A stretch of DNA of 64,000 nt from Pantoea rwandensis (lineage in GTDB: Bacteria; Pseudomonadota; Gammaproteobacteria; Enterobacterales; Enterobacteriaceae): NCBI RefSeq assembly GCF_002095475.1, contig NZ_MLFR01000015.1, forward strand, positions 60,684-124,683. The letters are read 5' to 3'. The position numbers and the translations under genes are program-made. How positions within the stretch are numbered: the stretch's first letter is position 1; every line of letters starts with the position of its first letter. The notes beneath the pieces are model-generated. The model did no database searches, was not told where the DNA came from, and saw nothing but the letters and a program-made list of their open reading frames with translations. Shown one piece after another: positions 1 through 9,250 of this stretch.

Positions 1-1
1 A

Positions 2-457
2 GCGAATTTTGAAGGTGCTTACCGTAAATTAGCTCGTAAAGAAGATTTGCAGCTCAATGCACACATCAATCCAGAAACGTTTGATGTGGAATTAGTGGAT
101 GAAAACGGCTCAGTGATCAATCGCAAACTACTCTCTGCCGGAGAGAAACAGATCTATGCGATTGCAATTCTTGAGGCCTTGGCAAAAACTTCTGGTCGTG
201 ATTTGCCGGTAATCATTGATACTCCATTGGGCCGTTTAGACTCTCAACATAGAGATAAATTGATTAACCACTACTTCCCGTTTGCCAGCCATCAGGTAGT
301 GTTGCTGTCTACAGATACGGAAGTGGATGAGCGTTATTTTGTCGATCAATTGCGTGATGATATCTCTCATGCTTATGAGATTGTGTTTAATGCGCATACA
401 AAATCATCGGTGCTGAAACCTGGCTATTTCTGGGAATTAACCAAGGAGGCACTCTGA
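2..457 (+). CDS. dndD: DndD C-terminal part (DNA phosphorothioation ATPase), 5' end outside window
   Basis: This is the C-terminal ~150 residues of DndD, the SMC/RecN-like ATPase of the DndBCDE DNA phosphorothioation complex, which swaps a non-bridging phosphate oxygen for sulfur. The frame is open from base 2, so the gene begins outside the window. Visible motifs are an ABC signature (LLSAGEKQ) followed by a Walker B and D-loop (VIIDTPLGRLDSQHR), the order expected for the C-terminal half of an SMC-type ATPase head. The stop codon overlaps the dndE start by one base (TGATG), which implies translational coupling. The identification rests on the motifs and the dndE/dpt context. Confidence 0.9.
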   Translation, partial: ANFEGAYRKLARKEDLQLNAHINPETFDVELVDENGSVINRKLLSAGEKQIYAIAILEALAKTSGRDLPVIIDTPLGRLDSQHRDKLINHYFPFASHQVVLLSTDTEVDERYFVDQLRDDISHAYEIVFNAHTKSSVLKPGYFWELTKEAL

Positions 458-810
458 TGCTCCCGAATCGAATGGTGCTTAGTCGTCAGACTGAAGAGCA
501 GCTTAAAAAATTGAAAGGGTATACCGGGATCACTCCGAATATTGCCGCCCGGCTGGCTTTTTTCCGCTCGGTGGAGAGTGAGTTTCGTTATTCCCCTGTG
601 CGTGATACCAATAAGCTAGATGGCTCGCTGGTGCTGGATAAAATTACGTGGCTGGGGGAAACACTACAAGCTACGGAACTGGTGCTGAAAATGCTTTATC
701 CTCAACTAGAGCAGAAAGCGATGATTAAGGCATGGGCGGCGCATGTCGAAGATGGTATTGCGGCATTAAGGAATTATCGGAGCTTAAAAGATTTCGCCAT
801 AAACTTATAA
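457..810 (+). CDS. dndE: DndE, DNA sulfur modification protein
   Basis: A small basic protein of 117 residues, the usual size for DndE. DndE is the last component of the phosphorothioation modification operon and is reported to bind nicked DNA and the DndCD complex. It starts at the ATG overlapping the dndD stop codon, so the two are co-translated. The N-terminal part is rich in Lys/Arg (RQTEEQLKKLKGY), as in other DndE proteins. It is the last gene of its operon, and transcription converges on the dpt restriction operon. No internal defect is seen. Confidence 0.88.
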   Translation: MLPNRMVLSRQTEEQLKKLKGYTGITPNIAARLAFFRSVESEFRYSPVRDTNKLDGSLVLDKITWLGETLQATELVLKMLYPQLEQKAMIKAWAAHVEDGIAALRNYRSLKDFAINL

Positions 811-814
811 AAAC

Positions 815-849
815 CAAAAAATGAATGCCGGAAAAACATTCCGGCATTC
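815..849 (-). terminator. Rho-independent terminator of the dpt operon
   Basis: An 11-bp perfect stem (GAATGCCGGAA, 823-833, pairing with 839-849) with a 5-nt loop sits between the convergent dndE and DGQHR genes. Read on the minus strand it is followed by a T-rich tract (CATTTTTTGG), so it best fits a terminator for the minus-strand dpt operon. It may also slow plus-strand transcription from dndE. Confidence 0.8.
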
Positions 850-930
850 AACTAGATTAACAGTTCTTATAATTTTTTCAGAAAAAACTAACCATATCTT
901 TAAAAGATGGGTGTCTTAATTCAAGATCAA

Positions 931-2077
931 TTATAAACCTGCCAGAAACAGCATCCGTTTATAAGCATCATTCATCCCTTTTGTTGATGAAGGATAAAGG
1001 GTAGAGTCAGAGAAATCCTCTTTATTTTTTATTACATTTAGATAGTTTGTAAAATCATCACTTATAACCTTCCTAGAAACGCCATGTTTAAGCAAGACAG
1101 CTTTTAAAAATTTAAATATGCAGGCAATGCCAACTGTTTTTTGAGAAAGTTATCATCCCCCAGATCTTTCCAAAAAATTTCATCTGTGGCCTCCAACGCT
1201 AAAGACAGTACTTCTTGAATAGCTTTATCATTCCCTTGAATATATAATTTTCTTAAGGGATACTCTGCATCATCTTTAAGAATACTTCTTCCATATATAG
1301 TACTTTCGCCCGCATATCGCTTTGAGTTCATCAAATATCGATCATCTTTAGGATTCTTACTTATCAGAGAAAGTATAGCTTCTACAATAGAGGCAGTAGA
1401 AACACGCCAAGAAGCTGCATTATTTTTTTATGTTCATCTGCTGTTCTATATTTGATCCTATTTAACAAAGGCTTTTCACTATTGAAAAGCCGAACAAGAT
1501 AAACAGCTAGGGTTTCTGGCGGCCAATTTATTGGCTCTTCATTATCCAGTTCATAACCAAACAATTGATATGCTAGACTTTTATCAACTTTCCCTTGATT
1601 GTAATTTATCGTCGAAAATAAAAAAGCTTGGTAGGGCATAGCCAAATCGATATAAATTGCACAAAGTAGATCCATTTGTGTTTCAGCATATTCAAAAGCA
1701 TACAAGCGATGCTGCCCATCAATAATAGAAAGAACTTCCGAATGTTTAGGCACCTTTATTGTGTATAGGTTCTCTGTAGTTGTTGGTTCAACTAAGCATC
1801 TTTCGTTTTCTCCAGCATATCTACCTGATTTTAAAAAATTTGCCCCTAGAATTATTGAGTTAGGAAAAGCAGCAGACTCTCCATCAATAAACTTTGATAT
1901 TTCGTGTAACCTTTTATTATTCAGTAAACGCTGAACACCTTGGATAGTTCCATTTACATTCTCGGCCTTCAAGGAAAAACTTATTTCCTTTAGAGTGACA
2001 GAAGGTATAACACATGCATAATAATCAGCAAATGGCTGGGATACTTTCATTGCTAAAAATTCATGATATCCACTCAT
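931..2077 (-). pseudogene. DGQHR-domain (DndB-like) protein, interrupted by two frameshifts
   Basis: The first 231 residues carry the DGQHR motif (residues 120-124, IIDGQHRLYAFEY) that defines the DndB/DGQHR family, linked to phosphorothioation systems. The frame stops at 1382. Adding one A to the seven-A run at 1423-1429 (minus-strand reading) carries it through 1104. Adding one T to the five-T run at 1106-1110 extends it to a stop at 931. The restored product is about 382 residues, close to DndB length. The start ATG overlaps the stop of the upstream membrane gene (ATGA). Two homopolymer shifts may be real decay, phase variation or sequencing error. It could be a second DndB-like protein, since the usual dndB position beside dndC is outside the window. 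Confidence 0.8.
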
Positions 2078-2877
2078 TCTAAGCCATCTCCATTTAGTTG
2101 AGTAACGGGGTGTTCTGGAGAAATTGCCGCCTCATCGAGGCCCATACCTTGTAATTTATCACTATCCAATACTATGCCACCAACAAGATTGTTTGCATCC
2201 GTATTTACGATATATTCCTTTTTCCTAATATTTGTGAATATCCATAAAAAAATCGATAACACTCCTCCCCAGAAGACCTGAGGGGAATCGCCTGTTGGAT
2301 TTTTCAATGCAAAGAATGACAGTATAAATGCTACTACCCAAAGGAAAAATGCTGCATATTCCTTTACTCGGCTATCACTACCGTCATCATTTAATAAATC
2401 ATCTGAGATAATATTTTTCTCGCACTCTGAACTATCTTTCTTTTGTATAAAAAACTCAGCAGCAATCCCACCCAACAACCCTAAGTTAAACATAAATAAT
2501 GAAAAATTCTGAAAAAGAGTAATATCAAGAGATGAGATATACAAACAAACCACATTAACAGATTCAACTATTTTATCTGATTGTATAATCCCTCCCGATG
2601 TTGTTGTAATAATGGTATTTGTTGGTACTATTGTTTCACAGACAGGGGAGAGGTCTAAAGAGTATAACCATGGAGCCCATATCCCTGCACTAGATATAAG
2701 CATAATAACTAAAAATGAAAATATAAATTTTGGATTTTGTACTACTTCATATATTACAGACAGAAGGAAATTCCATAATAAAAACCAATACTTAAAATAT
2801 CCTTTTTCATCAATCTTTAGCCTATTGATTGATAAGTAATATTTTGTACAAGTAAGGAATTTTTCTATTTTATTCAT
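2074..2877 (-). CDS. Uncharacterised multi-pass membrane protein downstream of dptH
   Basis: I do not recognise this family. The product is about 267 residues with four or five hydrophobic segments (around residues 30-45, 52-72, 125-145, 178-196 and 202-220 by eye) and an acidic, probably cytosolic C-terminal tail. I chose the ATG at 2877 because GGGAG lies eight bases upstream and the ATG overlaps the dptH stop (ATGA). It also overlaps the next gene (DGQHR) by ATGA, so dptH, this gene and the DGQHR gene are probably co-translated. Coupling to a restriction operon suggests a membrane accessory or effector of the phosphorothioation defence, which is inference only. The base composition is AT-rich, like the rest of the dpt operon. 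Confidence 0.75.
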   Translation of the reverse strand: MNKIEKFLTCTKYYLSINRLKIDEKGYFKYWFLLWNFLLSVIYEVVQNPKFIFSFLVIMLISSAGIWAPWLYSLDLSPVCETIVPTNTIITTTSGGIIQSDKIVESVNVVCLYISSLDITLFQNFSLFMFNLGLLGGIAAEFFIQKKDSSECEKNIISDDLLNDDGSDSRVKEYAAFFLWVVAFILSFFALKNPTGDSPQVFWGGVLSIFLWIFTNIRKKEYIVNTDANNLVGGIVLDSDKLQGMGLDEAAISPEHPVTQLNGDGLE

Positions 2878-5800
2878 ATAATTAACTCCCAAAATGCCTT
2901 GTCACGCATCTTCTTGACCTTTTTATCTCCATCAATATACAAACTAAAATGCTTCTCAAGCTGCCGAATCTGTCCCATCAAAGACTCCTGCTCACCTTTA
3001 TCATCGACGTTAAATACCGCCTTGATATCCGCATTCTTAATTTCAGAAACACGATGGATCACCCACGTTAAAATATAGGAGGCGTAATTATTTTCACCAG
3101 TCTTAAAGTGGGTTATCTCCTGCGTTGACAGGATCGCACCAACACCATACTCACGACCTTCTTTAAGGATCTTCCTAAGGCTGGCAAAATCTTGGCGCAT
3201 AAAGTTATCGGCTTCGTCCACCAGAATCATTTTGGTGAGTTGACGATAATCCCCTCGCACCACTGGTTTACCGCGCTTTTGCATCTGCGCGTAAAAAAGA
3301 TCCAGTGTTAGCGCGACCACCAGGTTTTGCACTTCTGGCGGGTATCCAGCCAGTTCAATCACGGTGACGCCGTCAATCAATTCGTACAAGCTGGTCATCT
3401 TCTCCGGGATGGTCTCGAATATCTTGTAACGCGCCAGTTTAGAAAGTGCTGCGTAAAGTGAATCTTCTTCAACCTTCTCCTGATCGAGGAAGCGCTGCCA
3501 TACATCTTCAATCGTCGGTGCAGTCCTTGACCATGTTGTCGGATCCTCCGGCGAAATACCTGCAGCTTCGTAGCATTCTAAAATTAGATTTTCTAGTTTG
3601 AGCTGCTGCTTATGGCCCAGCCCATAAGCTTTCGCCATTGTTTCCGATAGTCCACCAGCGGTGTGAATTGGTAGCATTGGCGTATCGCCAAACAGAGATA
3701 AGGGGTTGTAAGGCAGCTTAAATAATTTGTACTTTTTGGCCCCCGTAGCATTAATAAAAGCTTCGTCAACATAGTCTGATTTGTAGTCGAAGATCAGCAA
3801 ACCAATAGGTTTACCATCAACGTTGCAAGACTGATTACACATCAACTGTGTGATCAGCGATTTAGTAAACTGAGTTTTACCGGTGCCCATCGTCCCAATA
3901 ATACCGGTATTGGTATTCATGAACTTCGCGGTGTTGGTTGGCTCCCAATGTAACGGACTCTGACGCGCAGCATCATGACCAAACAGGATCTGTAATGGGG
4001 TATCGCTAATATCAGTAGTCGCCACAGGCACAGCAGGCGGTAACGAATCCGGTTCCGAAATGGATTGAGCAGTAGTCGGCGTTGTGACTTCTACCACGAC
4101 TTCGGGTTCTAATGGACAGGCATCACACTCTGGCTTAAGCCGGTATTTTTCTGGCACCCGGTATCGTTCGGCAAGAGGTAGTTCATCCCCCTGTGCGGCA
4201 ATCAACGAAGGCAGCAGTGAATATGGGATCTCAATCTGTAAGATATTCTCCGCTGTCTCTTTATAAGAGAGATCGAAACAGGTTGCGCTGTCCACATGTG
4301 CCACGACGAAGCCGTCCACATAGTCTGCCAACTCACCTAATTGATAGTCTCCCGTTAACCACCATTCACGTCGTTCCAGTAAGGGAGTAAGTTTGTCGCT
4401 GTCCAGCACGCCATACAGGCGCAGTTTCTCCACCTGCATCAGCACCTGACGAATAAAGAGCGCGCGGTACAATTGTGATGCCAGCGTTTGTGGTTCCAGA
4501 ATATCCTGCTGTAAATAGCGTTTAAGCTCACGAGCCTGTTGGCCTGCATAGCTATAGTCAGGTCGTGCCCCTGTTTTAACTTCTAATGGCAACAGATAAA
4601 GACAGTTTTCTTTAAACCCAACAAAAAGCACGTCGTCCGATATTGCTCCTTTGCGATAACCCTGTAAATTTCGGGACAAATCGCTCTCTTTCATTTTCAG
4701 TCCAACGTTGCCGGATACGCGGATCATTTCGGCTACAGATAGCGGGATCCAGCAAATATCAGATTGCTGCAGCATGGACTGCACAAATTTATATGCACCA
4801 ATAATACCGTGCTTTTCTTTACGCTCTCTATCGTTTGAGCGCAGCATCTTGAGCAACCATTCGCCGTTAAAGGCGTTAAATTCGGCCAGTAGATGCTGGC
4901 TGTCAACGGAGTGCTGCCCTGTCTGAAGCAGGCGTAAGAACAAATCAACCTGTTTAGTTACGGTGACAGCATCATAGCCAGCGCAACTGGTATATTGGTC
5001 AGAGTAGTGGATAAGAACCACATCTTTCTGGTTTGTGAAAAAGTCTAGAGTGACTTTGGGATCAATAATTGTGGTCCAGAGTGCACTATTGTAGGAGTAA
5101 TTGAGTAGCTGTTTAAAATTGCCGCTAACAGCAAGACCGATCCCTTGTCCGTGGTATTGGCTATTACTTTGACGCGCAGGCTGCCACAGGCAGCCAATTA
5201 ATCGGGCAAGGCGTAAGGCACTGTATTGCTCAGTGTTCACATCACGCAAGCCAAACGCGGTAAAGTAGGCATCCCCTTGTGTTTCAGCACCTTCTCCGGC
5301 GATCAGGCCATGACACAATACTCCGCTTGAAGCATCTTCAATACGAATCTGACGGCAATCTACCGGTGCCGTGTTGGTGAAAAATGCCAAGTGTGCATAT
5401 GCCATCTTGTCACTTTCTGTAGGCAGGATAAATTTACTGAACGTTAAACGGCTACGTAGCAAATCAATCAGCATATCGGCTTCAGCGCGCCATACGCCGC
5501 TGTTTAAATCGAGATCATTCTTAAGATGCTCATAGCTTCCGCTTTCTGCAAAATGATCGAACATATTGGGAAGCAGGCGTTCATCGTAGCAGTTCACATG
5601 CACTGAAATAGCATGCTCTTTTTCCTGTTTGAAATATTCCACTATCCCAAGAAATAGCTCTTTAGCGCTCCCTTGGTTGATGGCATTAACAATTAATGAA
5701 TTATTGCCAGCATTTTGGAACAACCGACCGTAGGCATCAGTGAATTCATTGAGTTTATCTTTTACGAGACGTTTAACGTAATCATGGCTAACCTGACGCT

Positions 5801-7943
5801 GAGGGACAACATCAATCCAGAAACGGTTTTCCTCTACAGGCTGTAGTTGCGCGTATTCATGCTCATTATGGTAAACAAATGGCATTAAACCGGAAACCAT
5901 CAGGCGATCAAGAGTAATCGGCGGAAGGGTTGAAAATGATGATGATGTATGCTTTTCAAATTCATCGACGATGCTCTCTGCCAGTTGTAGATGGTAAGCC
6001 AGCACTAGAGGATGTAGCGGTGAAAGGCGCTCGTGGCTATCATCGCGGCAGATGCCCAAATTCAGTAGACGTTTCTCATGCGCAGTCAACGCCTTACTTA
6101 AGCCAATCTGCAAGAGTGCCTGCTCAAACGTATTGATAATGTGGTTCACAAGAGAGCGATATTCTGCCGACCACGACACTAGGCTTGGCAAAGTGTTATG
6201 GCGCTTGAAGTAAGCAAATAACTGTTCATAAGCCTTATAAAGGTCAGGATGACTGGTTAGAAGTTCACCCAATGCAAACTCGCTATTGTTGCTTCCGGTC
6301 CCCAGCAGATGTCGCTCGATTAATGAAGCTTCCAATAAAAGTAACTGCTGACGAACACCGACGACATTATGTTCAGTGTTATCTAGGATGATACGTCCCT
6401 TGAGGCGGCTCCAGGATGCATTCCCCTCCTCTTTAAACAGCTTATTAAAGCGACTCTGATCGAAAAGCAACGGTAGCACTAAGCCTTCTTCTGCCCCCGG
6501 CCCCTCAATGTTAATTAACAGACGATTTTCGCCTGACGCGAGCATAAACTGAACCAAGTCACTTTGATTCGCCAGCGTTTCAAAATTCACCTGTGCATAG
6601 AGCTGAGAATCTATACACTCGCTCTCTTCATCAAGTACATAGGTTAGGTTGCCTAACTCGGCAATGCGCAGTACGTTATCCTCCAACTGCAGCGTTATCT
6701 GTCCTTTTCCCGGCTCAATACGATAGCAATTCTGAATATCGTTTAACCAAAATTGTCCTTGCTCTACAAGTAACAGACGGAATTTGTATTCTTCGGCTGA
6801 ATTATTGCGATTAGTCAATTCGAGGCTAAAGAAACACGGATGCCCGTTAAAAGGCACGGACGCCATAATGCGGGAATTCTTGCCTCCCGCCCGACTGGTA
6901 CGCAAGAAAGATTCATTTTTAAGTTGACGATGATGGCTAATCTTTATCTGGTTATCCTGAAGATCGTTCCCTTGGAAGCTGAACTCGAGCTCCACAACTG
7001 ATTGTCCAGGCAGTACCTGCACAAGTAAACTAATATCGCGTTTACCAGCCTTACTAGTGCTTTTCACGCGTTGCCAAATCTGACCATTTTCAACAGAAAC
7101 GTTTTCCAGCACTAATTTCTGTTCACTGTTTTGCTCTTTCTCTTTCCTGTAGTCAGAGAAATCCAGTTCACGCCAGTCATCTTTATCGACAAAATGTTCC
7201 TGAATGAATTTCGTACTAAATTCAGTCAATACATTCTCCAACTGCCCACTGTAGCGTTCAACGCTATCTTCTATCTGCCGATACAATTTCCGGTTTTCAT
7301 TCAATCTGGTGCGTAGTTGTTTTTGACTGTAGTTAAGTAGTTCATCGTCTCTAAAAAGGTGAAGCTCGGAAAAATCCAGATGCCCGTCATCTAGCAGACG
7401 ATATAGAGAGGAGAAACCAAATACAGTAGCGCCTTCATCCAACACCGTCGCGAGCTGATCATCTAGCAAGCAGCGAGACAATTCTGAACGGTTACTACCA
7501 GCGGTTATGAGTTTTCCAAGTTGGTAGCTGAAGGTTTTTGGGTACCAAATTGCATCGGGGGCCGCCACATCTTTCGTACTATTAATCAGTGTATCAAGCA
7601 TACTGTTGTGAATAATCAAAAGTGCTGTTTGGGCAAAAACACCGCTTTGTCCTGAAACTTCATCACGAAGATGTGAGATATAGTTTTCCGTGAATGCTGG
7701 AGCTACAACTCCGTGCAGTACTGGAATAAGCTGAATTCCATTGCAGGATAAATAGTAAACCTTCTGCCCAGGTGAAATCTCCAACTGATTTCCCTCAGCC
7801 AGAGAAGCAAATGCCTGCCAGAGTTTTAAACCATTCTCTGGATCAGGAGATTTGAACTGATAACGTTCACCAGCTTCGATTATGCCCCCAACCCAGTTAA
7901 TGAAGGTCTCCGCTAAGTAGGTTTCATACTGTTTTACGGACAT
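2874..7943 (-). CDS. dptH: DptH, phosphorothioation-dependent restriction ATPase/helicase
   Basis: A very large protein (about 1,689 residues) encoded in the dptFGH order. DptFGH (also called DndFGH) restricts DNA lacking phosphorothioate. The C-terminal ~350 residues form a HerA/FtsK-like ATPase: Walker A GTMGTGKTQ near residue 1350 and Walker B ILVDEADNF near 1575. The long N-terminal region has no motif I can name. The first in-frame start is a GTG at 7964, but the ATG at 7943 has GGAG nine bases upstream and keeps a short overlap with dptG, so I prefer it. The stop overlaps the ATG of the next gene. The frame is intact over 5 kb, unlike the DGQHR gene downstream. Confidence 0.87.
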   Translation of the reverse strand: MSVKQYETYLAETFINWVGGIIEAGERYQFKSPDPENGLKLWQAFASLAEGNQLEISPGQKVYYLSCNGIQLIPVLHGVVAPAFTENYISHLRDEVSGQSGVFAQTALLIIHNSMLDTLINSTKDVAAPDAIWYPKTFSYQLGKLITAGSNRSELSRCLLDDQLATVLDEGATVFGFSSLYRLLDDGHLDFSELHLFRDDELLNYSQKQLRTRLNENRKLYRQIEDSVERYSGQLENVLTEFSTKFIQEHFVDKDDWRELDFSDYRKEKEQNSEQKLVLENVSVENGQIWQRVKSTSKAGKRDISLLVQVLPGQSVVELEFSFQGNDLQDNQIKISHHRQLKNESFLRTSRAGGKNSRIMASVPFNGHPCFFSLELTNRNNSAEEYKFRLLLVEQGQFWLNDIQNCYRIEPGKGQITLQLEDNVLRIAELGNLTYVLDEESECIDSQLYAQVNFETLANQSDLVQFMLASGENRLLINIEGPGAEEGLVLPLLFDQSRFNKLFKEEGNASWSRLKGRIILDNTEHNVVGVRQQLLLLEASLIERHLLGTGSNNSEFALGELLTSHPDLYKAYEQLFAYFKRHNTLPSLVSWSAEYRSLVNHIINTFEQALLQIGLSKALTAHEKRLLNLGICRDDSHERLSPLHPLVLAYHLQLAESIVDEFEKHTSSSFSTLPPITLDRLMVSGLMPFVYHNEHEYAQLQPVEENRFWIDVVPQRQVSHDYVKRLVKDKLNEFTDAYGRLFQNAGNNSLIVNAINQGSAKELFLGIVEYFKQEKEHAISVHVNCYDERLLPNMFDHFAESGSYEHLKNDLDLNSGVWRAEADMLIDLLRSRLTFSKFILPTESDKMAYAHLAFFTNTAPVDCRQIRIEDASSGVLCHGLIAGEGAETQGDAYFTAFGLRDVNTEQYSALRLARLIGCLWQPARQSNSQYHGQGIGLAVSGNFKQLLNYSYNSALWTTIIDPKVTLDFFTNQKDVVLIHYSDQYTSCAGYDAVTVTKQVDLFLRLLQTGQHSVDSQHLLAEFNAFNGEWLLKMLRSNDRERKEKHGIIGAYKFVQSMLQQSDICWIPLSVAEMIRVSGNVGLKMKESDLSRNLQGYRKGAISDDVLFVGFKENCLYLLPLEVKTGARPDYSYAGQQARELKRYLQQDILEPQTLASQLYRALFIRQVLMQVEKLRLYGVLDSDKLTPLLERREWWLTGDYQLGELADYVDGFVVAHVDSATCFDLSYKETAENILQIEIPYSLLPSLIAAQGDELPLAERYRVPEKYRLKPECDACPLEPEVVVEVTTPTTAQSISEPDSLPPAVPVATTDISDTPLQILFGHDAARQSPLHWEPTNTAKFMNTNTGIIGTMGTGKTQFTKSLITQLMCNQSCNVDGKPIGLLIFDYKSDYVDEAFINATGAKKYKLFKLPYNPLSLFGDTPMLPIHTAGGLSETMAKAYGLGHKQQLKLENLILECYEAAGISPEDPTTWSRTAPTIEDVWQRFLDQEKVEEDSLYAALSKLARYKIFETIPEKMTSLYELIDGVTVIELAGYPPEVQNLVVALTLDLFYAQMQKRGKPVVRGDYRQLTKMILVDEADNFMRQDFASLRKILKEGREYGVGAILSTQEITHFKTGENNYASYILTWVIHRVSEIKNADIKAVFNVDDKGEQESLMGQIRQLEKHFSLYIDGDKKVKKMRDKAFWELII

Positions 7944-9246
7944 ATACGGCATCTCCACTGTCACTCATTCGTTCTACATTTCCCATACGCTCGTAAAAAG
8001 CTACCAATGTTTGCGCCGACTGGTTATCTAGATAAAAACCACGCTTTTCAAAACCGCGTAACAGTTCATGAAGCCGGAGTTTGTCATTTTTACCTACAGT
8101 GAGATTAGTCAGTAACAACAAGCGATCTTGATTGAGCACCAACACTTTCCCAGCACGGCCACGCACCTGAATAAAATCATTACAGATCTGATTTTCTAGT
8201 TCGTTAACATAATTTCGATTCACGGTAGCACGGTCATTTTTTTTACCCTGAAACTGTTCAACTGAAACAGACAATAACTGTTCAAATGCATTTTCAATGT
8301 TTGTGGCGGATTCACGGCGGGGGAGGCCGCGAACTAAAATAAATTCTTGCAAATAAGAGTTGAGTGCATCCAATACCTGAGAATATGAGTCTGAACGATT
8401 AAGTGTATCCTGATAGATCTGCCACAATGGACGTTTTTTTTGTCCTTTCCCCCATTGCAAAACTTCCAGAGCAGAAAGTATCGGAAAAAGCTTTTCGCTT
8501 TGACTGGCGAAAAGTTTATAGCCATAACGCTTTACTTTTTCTCGTTCGGAACTGGCTTTCTCGCTATCAAGTATAAAAAAAAGCGATTTGCTTTTCGGTT
8601 CACCGTCTTGCCAGTTGTCTACATTGAGAGCCAATTGAGCACACCAAGAAAAAGCATATAAGCGCAGAGTATTGGTTAATTCTTGCAAAAGGTATTGCGG
8701 GTGTTCAGCCAGAAATGCCAAGTCGTCCTGAAAGCATTCTACCATATATGGGAGATAGGATTGTTCTTCCGCAAACGGCCCTCTTCCCAACAACTTTACT
8801 TTTTCATTTAGCTTATTCAGCATTTGCTGCTCAATGAAGTTCAGCCTGTCCTGTATAGGATAATTAAGGCTAAAATCTCCCATTAAGTTGGCAAACAACG
8901 TGCCAAGACGTTTGTCCGCAGTTGACCCTGCACTTATTTTTTCTCCCGAATATTGAGCATGAAAGAGTAAAAATAGTGGAGAAACTCGGAAAATATCTTG
9001 GTTAGAAAAATACATACGCTCTAACACCGGCCAAAATTTAGGCTCATCAAGCAGCTCCTGCATGTGAGCTTTACAATCATCACGGAATTGGTCGGGTTCA
9101 TAAGCTTCAATTTTGCGTTTCAAGGCATAGCTAAGGGCTAAGCCGGTAACAAATTGCCAGCTAATATCGTTGTTTTTATTTCGCACTGGCAGATAACTAT
9201 CTAGCTGATTGTTACCTACTTTTAATTCGGTTGCGATAGGATACAT
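7924..9246 (-). CDS. dptG: DptG, phosphorothioation-dependent restriction protein
   Basis: A protein of 440 residues between dptF and dptH, matching DptG in size and position. DptG is an obligate partner of the restriction complex and its biochemical role is poorly known. I see no catalytic motif. GGAGG nine bases upstream of the ATG, inside the end of dptF, supports the start. The gap to dptF is 4 bp and the 3' end overlaps dptH, which indicates a tight operon. The assignment leans on context more than on motifs. Confidence 0.82.
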   Translation of the reverse strand: MYPIATELKVGNNQLDSYLPVRNKNNDISWQFVTGLALSYALKRKIEAYEPDQFRDDCKAHMQELLDEPKFWPVLERMYFSNQDIFRVSPLFLLFHAQYSGEKISAGSTADKRLGTLFANLMGDFSLNYPIQDRLNFIEQQMLNKLNEKVKLLGRGPFAEEQSYLPYMVECFQDDLAFLAEHPQYLLQELTNTLRLYAFSWCAQLALNVDNWQDGEPKSKSLFFILDSEKASSEREKVKRYGYKLFASQSEKLFPILSALEVLQWGKGQKKRPLWQIYQDTLNRSDSYSQVLDALNSYLQEFILVRGLPRRESATNIENAFEQLLSVSVEQFQGKKNDRATVNRNYVNELENQICNDFIQVRGRAGKVLVLNQDRLLLLTNLTVGKNDKLRLHELLRGFEKRGFYLDNQSAQTLVAFYERMGNVERMSDSGDAVYVRKTV

Positions 9247-9250
9247 TCTA

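Noticed and set aside
2612..2839. Plus-strand 75-codon ORF inside the membrane-protein gene
   Set aside because: Antisense shadow of the hydrophobic gene; no ribosome-binding site.
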